Shown: piece after piece, positions 43,601 through 54,265 of the stretch
Layout: each line of letters opens with the position of its first letter
How positions within the stretch are numbered: position 1 is the first letter of the stretch
DNA from: Euborellia annulipes
Lineage: Eukaryota > Arthropoda > Insecta > Dermaptera > Anisolabididae
Direction of reading: 5' to 3'
Assembly: GCA_023213315.1 (NCBI GenBank)
Contig: JAKCPI010012695.1
Coordinates: forward strand, 1 to 64,000
Length of the DNA stretch: 64,000 bases
Notes under the pieces: model-generated
Seen by the model: the letters and a program-made list of their open reading frames with translations, nothing else
The model's database searches: none
What the model was told of the DNA's origin: nothing
Position numbers and translations under genes: made by a program

Positions 43601-44825
43601 TAAATAAATTATTTTAGAGTGTTAAGATTTTTTTTGTATTTTTTTTGTATATTAATTAGTAAGTAGAAATCCACAAATATTATTAATATTAAAATAAAAG
43701 AAGTGTTTTTTTTTTTTTTTTTTTTTTTTTGCTTATTTCTAATGAGTCAAAGAAAGAGAAGAAGAGTGTGATCTCATCAAATGGAGGGATGAGGGGCGGA
43801 GTTTTCTTTTCTTTTCTCGTTCTCATTTCTTCTAAACCTATAATTTGACCACCACAACACAATTTTTTCTATCTCTCCACCCTCTCAGTTAAGATTTGCA
43901 TTTTTTTTTCCTCGTTAAATGACAAGTAACAATTAAAAAATAAAAAATATTATATATATATATATATATAACAAATTGTGGCTTTAATTATACGTTAGGG
44001 TGGGTGGGTGGATGGAGGAAAATATTTCAAAAAGAAATCCTATTTGGGGATTTATTTAATGACTTAAAATTCTCTCTCTTTGTTTAATTTTAAAATATAT
44101 TCTAAATAAAATAAAAATATATATTCATTGTAATCAGATTGATTATTGGAATTAAAATGTAATTATTATCATTTTTTTATATAGACGCTAAATAAATTGG
44201 TAAATATGAACAATTATTCTTTGAAATCAATACTTTCTGTTAGACATATATATAAATAAATTTATTTATTAAATTCACTAAATAACGCTAGTTTTTCAAA
44301 TTAAATTTATTTTCATAATATTTCTTCTCTTTTCATTTATTTAATAAGAAAAATGTCATCATTGTTCTTAATTATTATAGCTTGAGAAGATTTAGGATAA
44401 CCGTTAATTATTATTGTATATATAACGAATAAGTAAATAAATAATAATAAGCGTGAAATTATCTTTTGTCTTTTTGAGAATTTATCAATTTTACACTTAA
44501 TTTTTATTTTTTTAAACGGTTTAATTAAAATAATAAGAATTTAACCTCAAAAGTTAATTACTAATATATTTAAAATTGAAAAGAAATGTGTGTTTTACTA
44601 AATTTTATTCACTCTACTTTGAATTTGTGTGTTGGCCTACAAACTACCGAAATCAGAATCTTCTGAAGCAGAAAATAATGAGATATCCGAAAAACTCTCT
44701 AACTTGCGGGATAAAACTAAGAAGAAAATAATAAAAACGAAAGATTTTAATTAAAATGTGTTGAATTCTTATTCCGTTCAATGCGTTATTAGTCGATTGC
44801 TAAATTGAAACAGCATTATTAATTA
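43601..44825. other. AT-rich gene-free sequence
   Basis: Long T run (43707..43730) and (TA)n (43952..43969). No gene. Confidence 0.5.
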
Positions 44826-45010
44826 AATCGGTCATTAAAGTCTCTAAAATTTCAATTCAGGCATTAAAGTCTCCAAATCTATTAAAATTAAATTCCACGA
44901 TTCCATGGAACAAATCTTTTGAAACTTGGGGAATATAATTGAGACGTTTATCTCCAGCTGTAGACCAAATTTTATTAAAATCCTCTCAAGTCCAAGACAA
45001 ATTTATTCCA
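44826..45010 (+). repeat. Family B copy
   Basis: Doublet TCATTAAAGTCTCTAAA and GCATTAAAGTCTCCAAAT at about 44832 and 44860, then CCATGGAACAAATCTTTTGA and GACGTTTATCTCCAGC. Confidence 0.75.
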
Positions 45011-45054
45011 AAAATTCATTTATGATTTCTGAATTCAGAGATAATTATAGTTTA

Positions 45055-45240
45055 ATAAATCTTCTTCTTCTTCTGTCTTCGCCTTAAATCCCGGGGTCGG
45101 CGGTTCATGTGTTTTTGCGACCGGGAAGGAATAAAACAGGCCGGAAGAAGGGAAGAGACTGACAAGAAAAGTACTGCCAGTCCCAGCTAGGGCAGCTCGT
45201 GGTCGCCAGCCACAAGATGTGGGCCCCTGAGCGAAATTAT
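45055..45240 (+). repeat. Family F, copy 3
   Basis: CTTCTTCTTCTTCTGTCTTC, CCCGGGGTCGGCGG, TTTTTGCGACCGGGAAGGAA, GCAGCTCGTGGTCGCC and GTGGGCCCCTGAGC in the same order as 4055..4315. Confidence 0.8.
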
Positions 45241-45630
45241 AGTTTAATAAATAACCATCTTATCTCATAATCGGATACAATAATTTTTGCCCTACTATTT
45301 TCACATTAATTATTCTGTTAAGAAGATTAATTAAAAACTTTAAATGAGTGAAAAGTTTGTTTTTTGTTTTATTTCGCAATTAAAAGAACAAATTTTCTCT
45401 TTAAATAAAAAGAATATAAAAAAAATGTCAATTATCTTTACTAACCGAGTGGATAGTGTCATAGAAGTGTTAATTGAATAATTAGAGCATTAAATATTAA
45501 TTAGAAGAGAGATTTTAACAGATAATAAAGAAACTGATATAGAATTTATATTTAAATTAATTAATTGAATAATTTTTTATCTCAGAGTTTCGCAATAGAC
45601 GGTAAAATGAAAATAAAAAGCCAAAATCGC
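45241..45630. other. AT-rich gene-free sequence
   Basis: Nothing recognised. Confidence 0.5.
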
Positions 45631-45810
45631 TCGTTAAAGTCTCCAAAAAATTTTCACTTCATGCATTAAAGTCTCCAAATTAAATATCGCTAAATTTCAA
45701 GATCTCATAGAGCAAATCTTTTGAAACTTAGTATTAATAAATAAGATGTTTATTTACTAATGGAGGACCAAATTTTATAATAATCCACAAAGTACAAATA
45801 AATTTCTCCA
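45631..45810 (+). repeat. Family B copy
   Basis: CTCGTTAAAGTCTCC at about 45630 and GCATTAAAGTCTCCAAAT near 45661, then ATAGAGCAAATCTTTTGAAA and AGATGTTTATTTACTAATGG. Confidence 0.75.
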
Positions 45811-46290
45811 ATTAAATATTTACCCGGGATGTTTATTTTTTTTCTTCATTTCCGACATTCGCACTATTTATTCATTAAACCTTAAAATGAAAGTTGTAGA
45901 GGATGATACCGTTAACTCAAAAACAAATGAATGATAAGGTTGATGTGTGCTTATCAAAGTGAAAGTGGACGTTGTATGTCTATTGCCTTTGTTTTTAGTC
46001 TATTTGCTCTCCCTCTCTCTCTTTCTTCTCTTTTCCGCTTTTAAGAGTGTCTCGCCCATCTTCAGGAACTACACCTATTTGTGTTTATTTGTGTTTCTTA
46101 ATAAATAAATTTGTAACGCCATTTTTTTTTTTTTTAATGTCTAATAGTTTAGAAAATTATCCATAAATAATATCATTGATAAATTGAGATATTAAAAAAA
46201 AAATTCTTATAAAAATTACTGAAATGAAGATAGTTTTTGATATTAATTTAATCTTGAAATTGTCCAATGTGATATTAGAAACGAATTGGA
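45811..46290. other. Gene-free sequence
   Basis: (CT)n near 46011..46022. No gene. Confidence 0.45.
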
Positions 46291-46660
46291 ATTTTTTCCA
46301 AGAGATGTAGATTGTATATAAAAATATAATTATAATAATTAAGATGTTTCACTATTTAATTATAATTATTTATTTAAGTATCAGGTGTGAGATCATAAAA
46401 ATTATTCTTTCATTATTTTGAATAATAAATTCAATAAAATTATTGAAATAACATTTGATAGGTTAGAAGATGTTATTTTGTTTCCAAGCTGTAAATATAT
46501 TTATTTATTTATTAGAATTATTTATTCAAAATACAAGACCAATTTTATTTTTATTTATATATTAAAATATACAAAATTTTGTCTTAAATATGGTTTCATT
46601 GAAGGTTTTAAGGGGAATTGGAATTTTTCCAAGAGATGTAGATTGTATATAGTTTCTCAT
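46291..46660 (+). repeat. Two family C motifs flanking AT-rich sequence
   Basis: TTCCAAGAGATGTAGATTGT occurs at about 46297 and 46627 in the same context (GAATTGGAATTTTT before it), spacing about 330. The 90-codon frame 46418..46690 ends within the second motif and is not supported. Confidence 0.7.
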
Positions 46661-46704
46661 CCTTTTTTTTTTTTGTTCCTCACTCACTAAGCATAAATTA
46701 AAAG

Positions 46705-46855
46705 TAACAAATATTTATCCGCCCCTAATATATAATAAATGATATTCTTTTTTCCCTCTCTTTAAGGGTTCTCTGTAACGCCCCCTTGAGGGTTATAATT
46801 ACATACAAAGAGATCAGCAATTAAAACGCATAGAGACCCGAGTCAAAGATAACTT
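46705..46855 (-). repeat. Segment inverted relative to 41820..41965
   Basis: AAATATTTATCCGCCCC, TCTCTTTAAGGG, CTGTAACGCCCCC and AGAGACCCGAGTCAAAGAT read as the reverse complement of the 41.8-kb segment. Confidence 0.8.
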
Positions 46856-47084
46856 TAGCAATTAATAACTGACACAAATCCACAATCTTCTTTGAAAATA
46901 TATTTAAAAAAAAATTTAATAATTGCCTAATATAAATTTTAAAATTATGGCGTCTCTTAGAGATTAAAGTATCTTTCATAAAATTATACATAATTCTTTC
47001 TCAGAAATTTATTTCTAAATATATCAAATTTTAAATAAAATTATATTTAATTTTGTATATTATTTTGTATTATATTTTAATAAT

Positions 47085-47470
47085 TTATTAACGATATATG
47101 CGTTCTACATCTCATTGAAAAACAAATAATAATGAAGATGAGAAACAGTAAGATATTTTGTTTCTAACTTGATAAATATTTGTTTCAACGAGATGTAGAT
47201 TGTATGTAATAAATATTTTTTTTTTAGCTGTAATATTATTAATTAATGTGTAATCAAAATCCAAAGTAAATAATAATTAAAAAAAAAAAACATTTATACA
47301 AAAAAATTAATTGCAAATGATATCTCGAGACCATGGCTTACTACATTTTTATATGCGCTCTATATCTCATTGAAAAACAAATAATAATGAAGATAGAAAC
47401 AATATATTGTTTCTATCTTCATTAATATTTGTATCAAGGTGATGTAGATTGTATATAAATATTAATTGGA
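47085..47470. repeat. Family C2: two head-to-head foldbacks
   Basis: Unit 1 (47095..47210) and unit 2 (47345..47460) each have an inverse motif (CTACATCTCATTGAAAAAC, or CTATATCTCATTG) and a forward motif (CAACGAGATGTAGATTGTAT, or CAAGGTGATGTAGATTGTAT). In unit 2 the centre is a perfect palindrome, AATGAAGATAGAAACAAT joined to ATTGTTTCTATCTTCATT. Half-units recur at 48795, 51050 and 62510. Confidence 0.8.
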
Positions 47471-48500
47471 ATATTATTAATTTAGGAGTTAAATTATTTT
47501 AAAGAATATATTCGAAATATTTTTCTATCTTCATTATTATTATTATTAATTAATTAAAATGAGATGTAAATTCCATAAATTCAAACTCCGAACTAAAATT
47601 TTAGGTTAAATATCTCAAAAATTATTCAATTTTATTGCTCTAAGCAGAAACATGAAATCTAAATTACACTAAAAACGAATAAGAGTGTTCTTTGATATTA
47701 AAAGATAACACAACACACATGTCTTCACATAGAGTGTGTGCTCTGAATGAATAGATTTCTTGTTTATTATTAAGCCAGCCAGCAGTTTCCAATTTCTCTC
47801 AAAGGGTTTCCTTCTTCTTCTTCTTTTGCAAAAATTGCCTCTCTATCTCTCCCACGATAGTTACAAAAGCAACGACCGAACGAATGGTCCAGAAGATGAA
47901 ACCACCTTTAAGGGTCGGTCACACGGTCTTGGCTTGCCAAATCCCCCTCCACCACACCTGTCTCCCCTCCCCCTCCCCCTCCCCTCTTTCCCTTTCTCAC
48001 TCACCCACATAAAATTTCAAAAAAATCTCCCTTTCCTCTAAAATATTATTAAATTTTCATTAATTATCTTATTTTTCAATAAAAAAATTATTGATTTGAT
48101 TATTTATTCCTATTGTTGAAAGGGAAAATTTTTGAATTTTTATATATCTGTGTGGATTTGTTTTTGTTGATTTAATGAAAAGATTTCTTCTTTCAACATT
48201 TCGTTTTAATTTAAATAACATTGACCAGATTTTAAGATTAAATTTTTAATTATAGAAATATTTTAAGAAATATTGAAAGAAATATATTTATAATCGAGAC
48301 GCTTTTACAATTTTTAACATTCTCACTGAACAAGTCAATGAATAACACACCCATAAAGAAAATACATAATAAATGTATTGTGCCCTTTAACAACTCCGGG
48401 ACAAATACAATTTGTAAGTGTTATCTTATATTGTTTAAAAAAATTTTTCTATCTATTCTATATTAATGTGTAATATTATGTATTTCTTGTGTAGGAAAGA
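47471..48500. other. Gene-free sequence
   Basis: Contains a strongly pyrimidine-rich strand (47940..48000) and no supported gene; the 93-codon frame 47760..48041 is low complexity in its second half. Confidence 0.4.
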
Positions 48501-48534
48501 CTGATGATGAGGAAATAAAGTTTCTCAAAACGTC
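48501..48534 (+). ncRNA. Degenerate hammerhead-like motif
   Basis: CTGATGA (48501..48507) is followed by a stem GAGGAAA with TTTCTC and then AAAACGTC. The G of the GAAA core is A here, which would be expected to inactivate a hammerhead. The homology to the motifs at 13454 and 25848 is inferred from order and spacing. Confidence 0.3.
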
Positions 48535-48789
48535 TCATTAATTGTAACAAAATCGGAGGCTTTAATTTTGGCTGCACCTGCTTCCTTCCTTGTGCATAAA
48601 TCAACAGCCACGTACTTCATTGGTTATTTATTCCTATTGTTAAAAATAAAATATTAATATTTAAACAACAATGAAAATTTTATATTTTGAATAAATTTTT
48701 TTTAATAATATGAGAATATATATTTTTTGTTTTTATTTTAATTAATTTATATTCAATAAATAAAAATAAATAAATTTATTTTATTTAAT

Positions 48790-49025
48790 GTGGCAAGAAG
48801 ATATATTGTTTCTATCTTCAGTAATATTTGTTTCAATGAGATGTAGATAGATGTAAATAAATATAATTTTTATTTATTTCCCATTGAAATATTATTAATT
48901 TCAATATAAATAGGAGTTATGAAACAAATTTCAAAAAATTAAGAATTAATTAAGATATATTGTTCGTTTCTAATTTCTTTTTATTGAAAATTTCAATCAG
49001 ATGTAGATTGTATATAAATTTTGAT
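48790..49025 (+). repeat. Family C2 half-units
   Basis: ATTGTTTCTATCTTCAGTAA with TCAATGAGATGTAGATAG (48803..48850), then TTTCAATCAGATGTAGATTG (48988..49007). Confidence 0.65.
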
Positions 49026-49689
49026 TCTCATATATTTATTGTTTTTGCTCTATTATCATCTTATTTTAATGATTTTTATCAATTTTTTTTTATTTAACCT
49101 AATAATAAAATATAATTCTCATCTTTAATTTAAAAAAAAAACTTATTGTTGAAATAATAATTGAAATATAATAATTAAAAATTATAATTGTTACATGAAT
49201 GAATTTTTTAATTAGTACAAAATAAAACTAAAATCTTAAATTACTAATATTTATTTCTTATTTAAAAAAAAAATTAATTTATACATTTATTGTGAAAATA
49301 AAAAAGTTAAAAAAATAAACTTTTACTTTGTATATGTAAAGTTTTCCAACTTGAATGGCTTTTTTTTTTATTTTTGCATCCCTCATTAAGGAAGAGGGAG
49401 TTATTTGTATCGGAAATGGGGGAGAGCGAGGCCCTTAAAGGGAGGCAGAGGACCAGCTGGTGGCAGGCAGCGGGTGCATACAAAAAAAGCAACAAAACAG
49501 GTGCTGGGGGGGTTGCTGTTGTTGTTGTTGAAGGAGCAACAGGAGAAGAAAAAAAAACAGGAAACCACCAAATTTTAAAACAAACCCTCTTCTTTGCTTG
49601 CATCTTGTCTAGAGAGAAGAAGAGTGTAAATATCCGCAATCTTTTCTTTTTTTTTTATTTCAAAGTCACATCTTCCGTTTCCTTAAAAA
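49026..49689. other. Gene-free sequence with GC-richer patch
   Basis: 49385..49570 is purine- and G-rich with (GTT)n. Overlapping open frames on both strands (49307..49639, 49374..49733) look compositional and have no recognised domain. Confidence 0.4.
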
Positions 49690-50760
49690 TCATACTATAT
49701 AATAAAGCGCTAAAAAACGTGTCCGATGTGTGAAACAACCAATCAGGCCTCAGGGATAGCGCTGATTGGCGAAATACAGAGAGGGCGGAGCCGGAGAGGC
49801 AAATTCAAATTTTTTTTTAACCAGGAGAGATATCAATTTGGTTTCTTCCCTAAAGCCTTCCCTTGATAAGAATCTAAAAAAGTTGTTTGAGAGTTTTTTT
49901 AAATTCGGCAGCCCACCCCCCCCCCGAAATTTTTAATTCTTCTATTTCTTCAAATATTAACATGCTTTTTTGGATTTAAAATTCTTCAATGAATATCTAT
50001 CAAGGGATTTAAAAGTTTAAATATTTTTTGTGTAATTGCCCCCCCCCCCCCCCCCGAAATTTTTAATTCTTCTATTTCTTCAAATATTAACATGCTTTTT
50101 TGGATTTAAAATTCTTCAATGAATATCTATCAAGGGATTTAAAAGTTTAAATATTTTTTGTGTAATTGCCCCCCCCCCCCCCCCCGAAATTTTTAATTCT
50201 TCTATTTCTTCAAATATTAACATGCTTTTTTGGATTTAAAATTCTTCAATGAATATCTATCAAGGGATTTAAAAGTTGAAAGATTTTTTGTGTAATTGCC
50301 CCCCCCCCCCCCCCCCGAAATTTTTAATTCTTCTATTTCTTCAAATATTAACATGCTTTTTTGGATTTAAAATTCTTGAATGAATATCTATCAAGGGGTT
50401 TAAAAGTTTAAAGATTTATTGTGCAATTGCCCCACCCCCGAAATTTTTATTTTAAAATTCTTGATTTTTTTTAATAGGTCCCTGTCCGCCTGATTTCATT
50501 TGCATGCCCGTTGGCTCTAATCAGTTTATTAAAGGGAAATTTAGGCTTGCTTCTTTCCCGTAATTTTCTCATGGCCTTCAAAACCCAGAGGCCGGACAGG
50601 GCGAATACTCAAATTTTAAATTTGATTCATTGTATTTTCATTTAGGCGAAAATAATATGGGATTTAAAATTAAGAGAAAAACTACTGATCACGCACCGAG
50701 ACGCCGCCCGCCAGGGCCAAGTTGAGATGGGCGCGGCGAAGCCGCGCCTTTCTCAACTTG
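49690..50760 (+). mobile_element. Probable complete non-autonomous Helitron
   Basis: The 5' end reads A|TCATACTATATAATAAAGCG at 49690, resembling known Helitron starts, followed by CAACCAATCAG. The 3' end has a GC hairpin GCGCGGC-GAA-GCCGCGC (50731..50747), then 13 bases to CTTG at 50757..50760 and a T at 50761. Terminal 5' TC, a subterminal hairpin 10-13 bases from the end and insertion between A and T are the established Helitron features; the final CTTG departs from strict CTRR. A larger inverted pair also exists at the end (CAAGTTGAGA with TCTCAACTTG, 50718..50760). The interior has 130-bp tandem repeats and no Rep/helicase frame. Confidence 0.65.
49910..50455 (+). repeat. 130-bp tandem repeat with poly-C tracts, 4.3 copies
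   Basis: CCGAAATTTTTAATTCTTCT recurs at 49924, 50054, 50184 and 50315, and a diverged copy starts near 50438. Each unit ends GTGTAATTGCC and runs into a C tract of about 10 to 18 bases. Copies 1 to 3 are almost identical, implying recent expansion inside the Helitron. Confidence 0.95.
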
Positions 50761-51145
50761 TTATATATATTCTCTATAATATTTCTTTCTTTCATATGTT
50801 AAGTTAAATAGGAAATAAAAAATCATTTTCTTTTTTATTTTTTTCTTTCTATATAATTTTCATTGTACGTACATTTATTGTTGTAATATTTTTTTTTTAA
50901 TTAATAACAAAAAAAATATATTTAATTTCATTTTTATTTTTCTAATTAAAATTAATATTATAATTTAAATTTAATATTAAAATTCTATTAATTGAAAATA
51001 TCTATTAAAAAAAATCATGTATTATATCGTCTCAAAACAAGAGAACTAAATTTATATACGCTCTACATCTCATTGAAACGGGCAATAATGAAGATAGAAA
51101 TCTAATTCAATATATTGATGAGTTCAGGAGATTAAAGAACAACTT
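50761..51145. other. AT-rich sequence with an inverse C motif
   Basis: TACGCTCTACATCTCATTGA near 51056 followed by AATGAAGATAGAAA is a C2 half-unit. No gene. Confidence 0.55.
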
Positions 51146-51149
51146 TATT

Positions 51150-51412
51150 AAATCAAATGTAGAGAAAGCTTTTACTTTTTCTTTTTGCAAGATTATTTGA
51201 GCAATGATTAATAAATAAAATAATTTGAAAATTTTAATGGGAATATGACAACTAGGTGTGCACATTTTTTCCTGATTTCGGTCACAAAGGACCATCGTCA
51301 GGCCTGTGAAAACCCATTAAAATTTTCAAATTAAAAAATAAAGTCTTTCTTTATTAATCATTGCTGAATAACCTACAAAAAGAAAAAACTTTCTCTACAT
51401 TTGACAAAATAT
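51150..51412. mobile_element. Foldback with hammerhead-like motif in its loop
   Basis: Arms 51152..51240 and 51312..51405 are inverted copies (AATGATTAATAAATAAAATA with TTATTAATCATT; GAGAAAGCTTTTACTTTTTC with GAAAAAACTTTCTC). The 70-base centre contains, on the minus strand, CTGACGA (51301..51295), the stem TGGTCC/GTGACC and GAAATC (51279..51274). CUGANGA and GAAA are intact, so it keeps the conserved hammerhead core bases. The 62-codon minus frame across it is not a gene. Confidence 0.6.
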
Positions 51413-52062
51413 ATATATATATTAAAAATTATACATTCATTTGACTCAATGGTTGGTGATTATTACTATTAAACGTAAACAAAAGATCGCCATTTTTTTT
51501 TTCAACCTCAATTTTTTAAACGCTTTAAAGTGATATTTAAATCAAAGATATTAATAAAATGATAAACAAGAATGAAAATAAAAAGTGGCATCTTTATTAT
51601 AACACCAAAGAGTATATATATTTTCTTCCTCTTTGGTTTATTTTTTTTAATTCATTAGATCTCATTATATTAATACCCTTTTTTTTTTCTCTTCTCGTTG
51701 ACTTAATTAAGTGGTCAGTCAATAGGTCTTTATAAACTAGATCAAATTTAAGAAGGAGAAAAAAGGCGTCACATTCCGTCCCTTTCTATTTTGATTGATT
51801 TAACTCGAGCTCTAATTTTTAGCTTCCGGCTGCTTTTTTTTGTTCTTTTTAAACACACACACACACACACACACACATGGAATGAGAGCCTAATCAAATA
51901 ATTACACGCAGCAAGTGAGAGGAGAGGGGGGGGGCAGTAAAGATGTTAAACAAACAGACAGTGATTTTTTTTTTTAATAAATTGATTAATCGTCCTTTAA
52001 TAACAACAACACCAACAATCCGGTTAATTATCAAAATAAGCAATTAAATTAATAAACAAAAT
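51413..52062. other. Gene-free sequence
   Basis: (AC)n at 51853..51877 and a G-rich stretch near 51921..51934. No gene. Confidence 0.5.
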
Positions 52063-52951
52063 AAATCCCCATTTGGTGATTCAGATGAGTACTGATGATT
52101 GAGTACTCCTTTTTTTTTAAATAGCCAAATAAAGAAAAGAAATAAATCCGCAAATCTCCAATTAAAATAATCAAATTGTAAAAAAAAATATACAATATAA
52201 ATCCCCATTTGGGGATTTAGTTTTTGATTCTTTATCAAAATAATCAAATAATTATGAAAATATGTAAATCCCCATTTGGGGATTTTTTATTTTTATCAAA
52301 ATAATCAAATTATTTAAAAAAATATTATATATAAATCCCCATTCGGGGATTAAGTTTTTTTTTCTATTTATTTTTTATCAAAATCAAATCAATTATCTTA
52401 AAAAATACGAATCCCCATTTGGGGATTTAGTTTTATTTTTTATTCTTATCAAAATAATCAAATAAATTATGAAAATATATAAATCCCTATTTGGGGATCA
52501 AGTTTCTTTTTCTATTTATTTTTTATCAAAATAATCAAATTAATTATTTTAAAAAATCTAAATCCCCATCTGGGGATTTAGTTTTTAATAATTATGAAAA
52601 TCTATAAATCCCCATTTGGGGATTAAGTTTTTTTTCTATTTATTTTTATCGAAGTCAAATATATTATTTTAAAAAATACCAATCCCCATTTGGGGATTTA
52701 CTTTTATTTTTATGAAAATAGTCAAATAAATTAGCTATATAAATAAATATAAATCCCCATTTGGTGATTTAGTTTTTTTTTTTTTAATCTATCCAAATAA
52801 TGAAATAAATTATTATTATTTTTTTAAAAATATTAATCTCCAATCTCCCTTTCGGGGATAGAGGTATTATTAATTTAAAAGAAAAAAGATTTCAATTTGA
52901 GAATAGTTCTAAAATCACCAATACTCCACTAACATCCCCATTTGGGGATAA
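52063..52951. repeat. Palindromic minisatellite: 12 units of AAATCCCCATTTGGGGATTT
   Basis: Units start near 52063, 52198, 52266, 52333, 52409, 52481, 52559, 52606, 52679, 52751, 52843 and 52932, mostly 46-92 bases apart. Each has an inverted repeat AATCCCC / GGGGATT with a 3-5 base loop. The spacers are AT-rich and also similar (TTTTTATCAAAATAATCAAA). Most changes fall in the loop (TTT, TTC, TCT) or break one pair (GGTGATT, CCCTATTT). Gene-free. Confidence 0.95.
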
Positions 52952-52989
52952 ATTATTTAAAATTAGATATTAGATAATAAAATTTTATT

Positions 52990-53060
52990 TTAATATATCA
53001 GCTGGAATTGAATATAAATCGACACAAAAAATCTGGTGTGGCAAGCATAGAACACAATTT
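52990..53060 (+). repeat. Family A hairpin fragment
   Basis: AATCGACACAAAAAATCTGG, TGTGGCAAGCATAGAACACA, then truncated by AT-rich DNA. Confidence 0.65.
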
Positions 53061-53584
53061 TTTTAAAAATTAAATGAATGATTTTATTTTTTGTCCTTTT
53101 TTAGCTGGCGGGTGTTATTTGAAGGAACCTCTCTTCTGGAGTGAGGGCGTCGACTCGCCTGCCTTTCAAGAGACGTGACTTGGACTTTGGGATCAGGATC
53201 AATCCCCCCCCCCCCCTTGGCACGTTTCTTCTTTTCCTTCGACCACCAAAAGACCAAACCGACAAGACATTTATGAGATAGAGCTTTGAAACGACGCTTT
53301 ACCTTCCTCTCTTTCTTCTTTTTCCAATTGAATCACACCATGCATTATTGTCTCTTTATAAATATTTTTTTTTTTTTTTTTTTTGATGTTCGTGTAAATG
53401 ATCAAATAAAAGTAATTTGATTTTTTTTTGCTTACATATTTGAAAATAATATTTTTTCATTATTTGACAACAATTATTCTGATTTAATTAATTAATTTGT
53501 ATAATTTAATAATAAAATAAAACATTATTTATAATTTTATATATATGTATTTGTGGACATTCTACATTCCATAGAAATGATGTT
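53061..53584. other. Unassigned sequence
   Basis: A GC-richer patch (53105..53240) holds a 13-base C tract (53204..53216). No frame with a recognised domain. Confidence 0.4.
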
Positions 53585-54264
53585 AAAAAATCTGGTGTGA
53601 CTGGCGCACAGCACACAACTTTCTCTTACCTTCGGTAATCGAAAGTTGTGTTCTGTGCTTGTCACACCAGATTTTTTGTGTCGACATGTATTTAGTTTCC
53701 GACCATAGGGTACGATTGAATTCAAGATGTAAAAATTTATAAGTATGGGAAAATATTTATATTTTGATACCATGGCAACCATTTCTCCTATCTTTTCTAT
53801 GGAGTACAAGAGTAAAGTGGTCTTCAGAAGATTTCAATCACAAAATGAGAATATACATTTTATTGAGAATCTAAAAAATAATTGATTTTTGAATTTTAAA
53901 AAAAATCGTTGGAGCAAATTTTGAGAAAATCGAAAAAAACTGAAAAAGTGCATCAGTAAAGTACTAGTACTTTTTGGTCGATTTTGTTCAAAAGCTTCGT
54001 GTCACGTCCCATGGGAGTGCTTAACTTAAATATAAAATTTCAACTTCCTAGCTCTTTTTGTTCTTGAGATATTTTGTTCACAGACACACACACACACACA
54101 CACAGACAGACAGACAGACAGACCATGTCGCGAAAACCACTTTTTTGGATTCAGGGGACCTCAAAACGTGAAGATCCATCAAAATCTCGACATCGAATTT
54201 TTGACATGAAACCAATACTTTCTCTCTCAATATATATTAACATATATATAGAGGTAAGAGAAAG
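53585..54264 (-). mobile_element. Family A element, copy 4
   Basis: Minus orientation: begins (plus-strand view) with the hairpin AATCTGGTGTGACTGGCGCAC...GTCACACCAGATTTTTTG, passes CCATGGCAACC, AGTACTAGTAC, (AC)n/(GACA)n at 54083..54122, and ends GAGGTAAGAGAAAGTAAAA. Confidence 0.9.
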
Positions 54265-54265
54265 T

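Noticed and set aside
49307..49733. 110- and 119-codon overlapping frames
   Set aside because: They are purine-rich low-complexity translations on opposite strands with no domain.
52063..52951. CRISPR-like array of palindromic repeats
   Set aside because: The spacers are themselves similar AT-rich sequence, spacing is irregular, and the context is eukaryotic.
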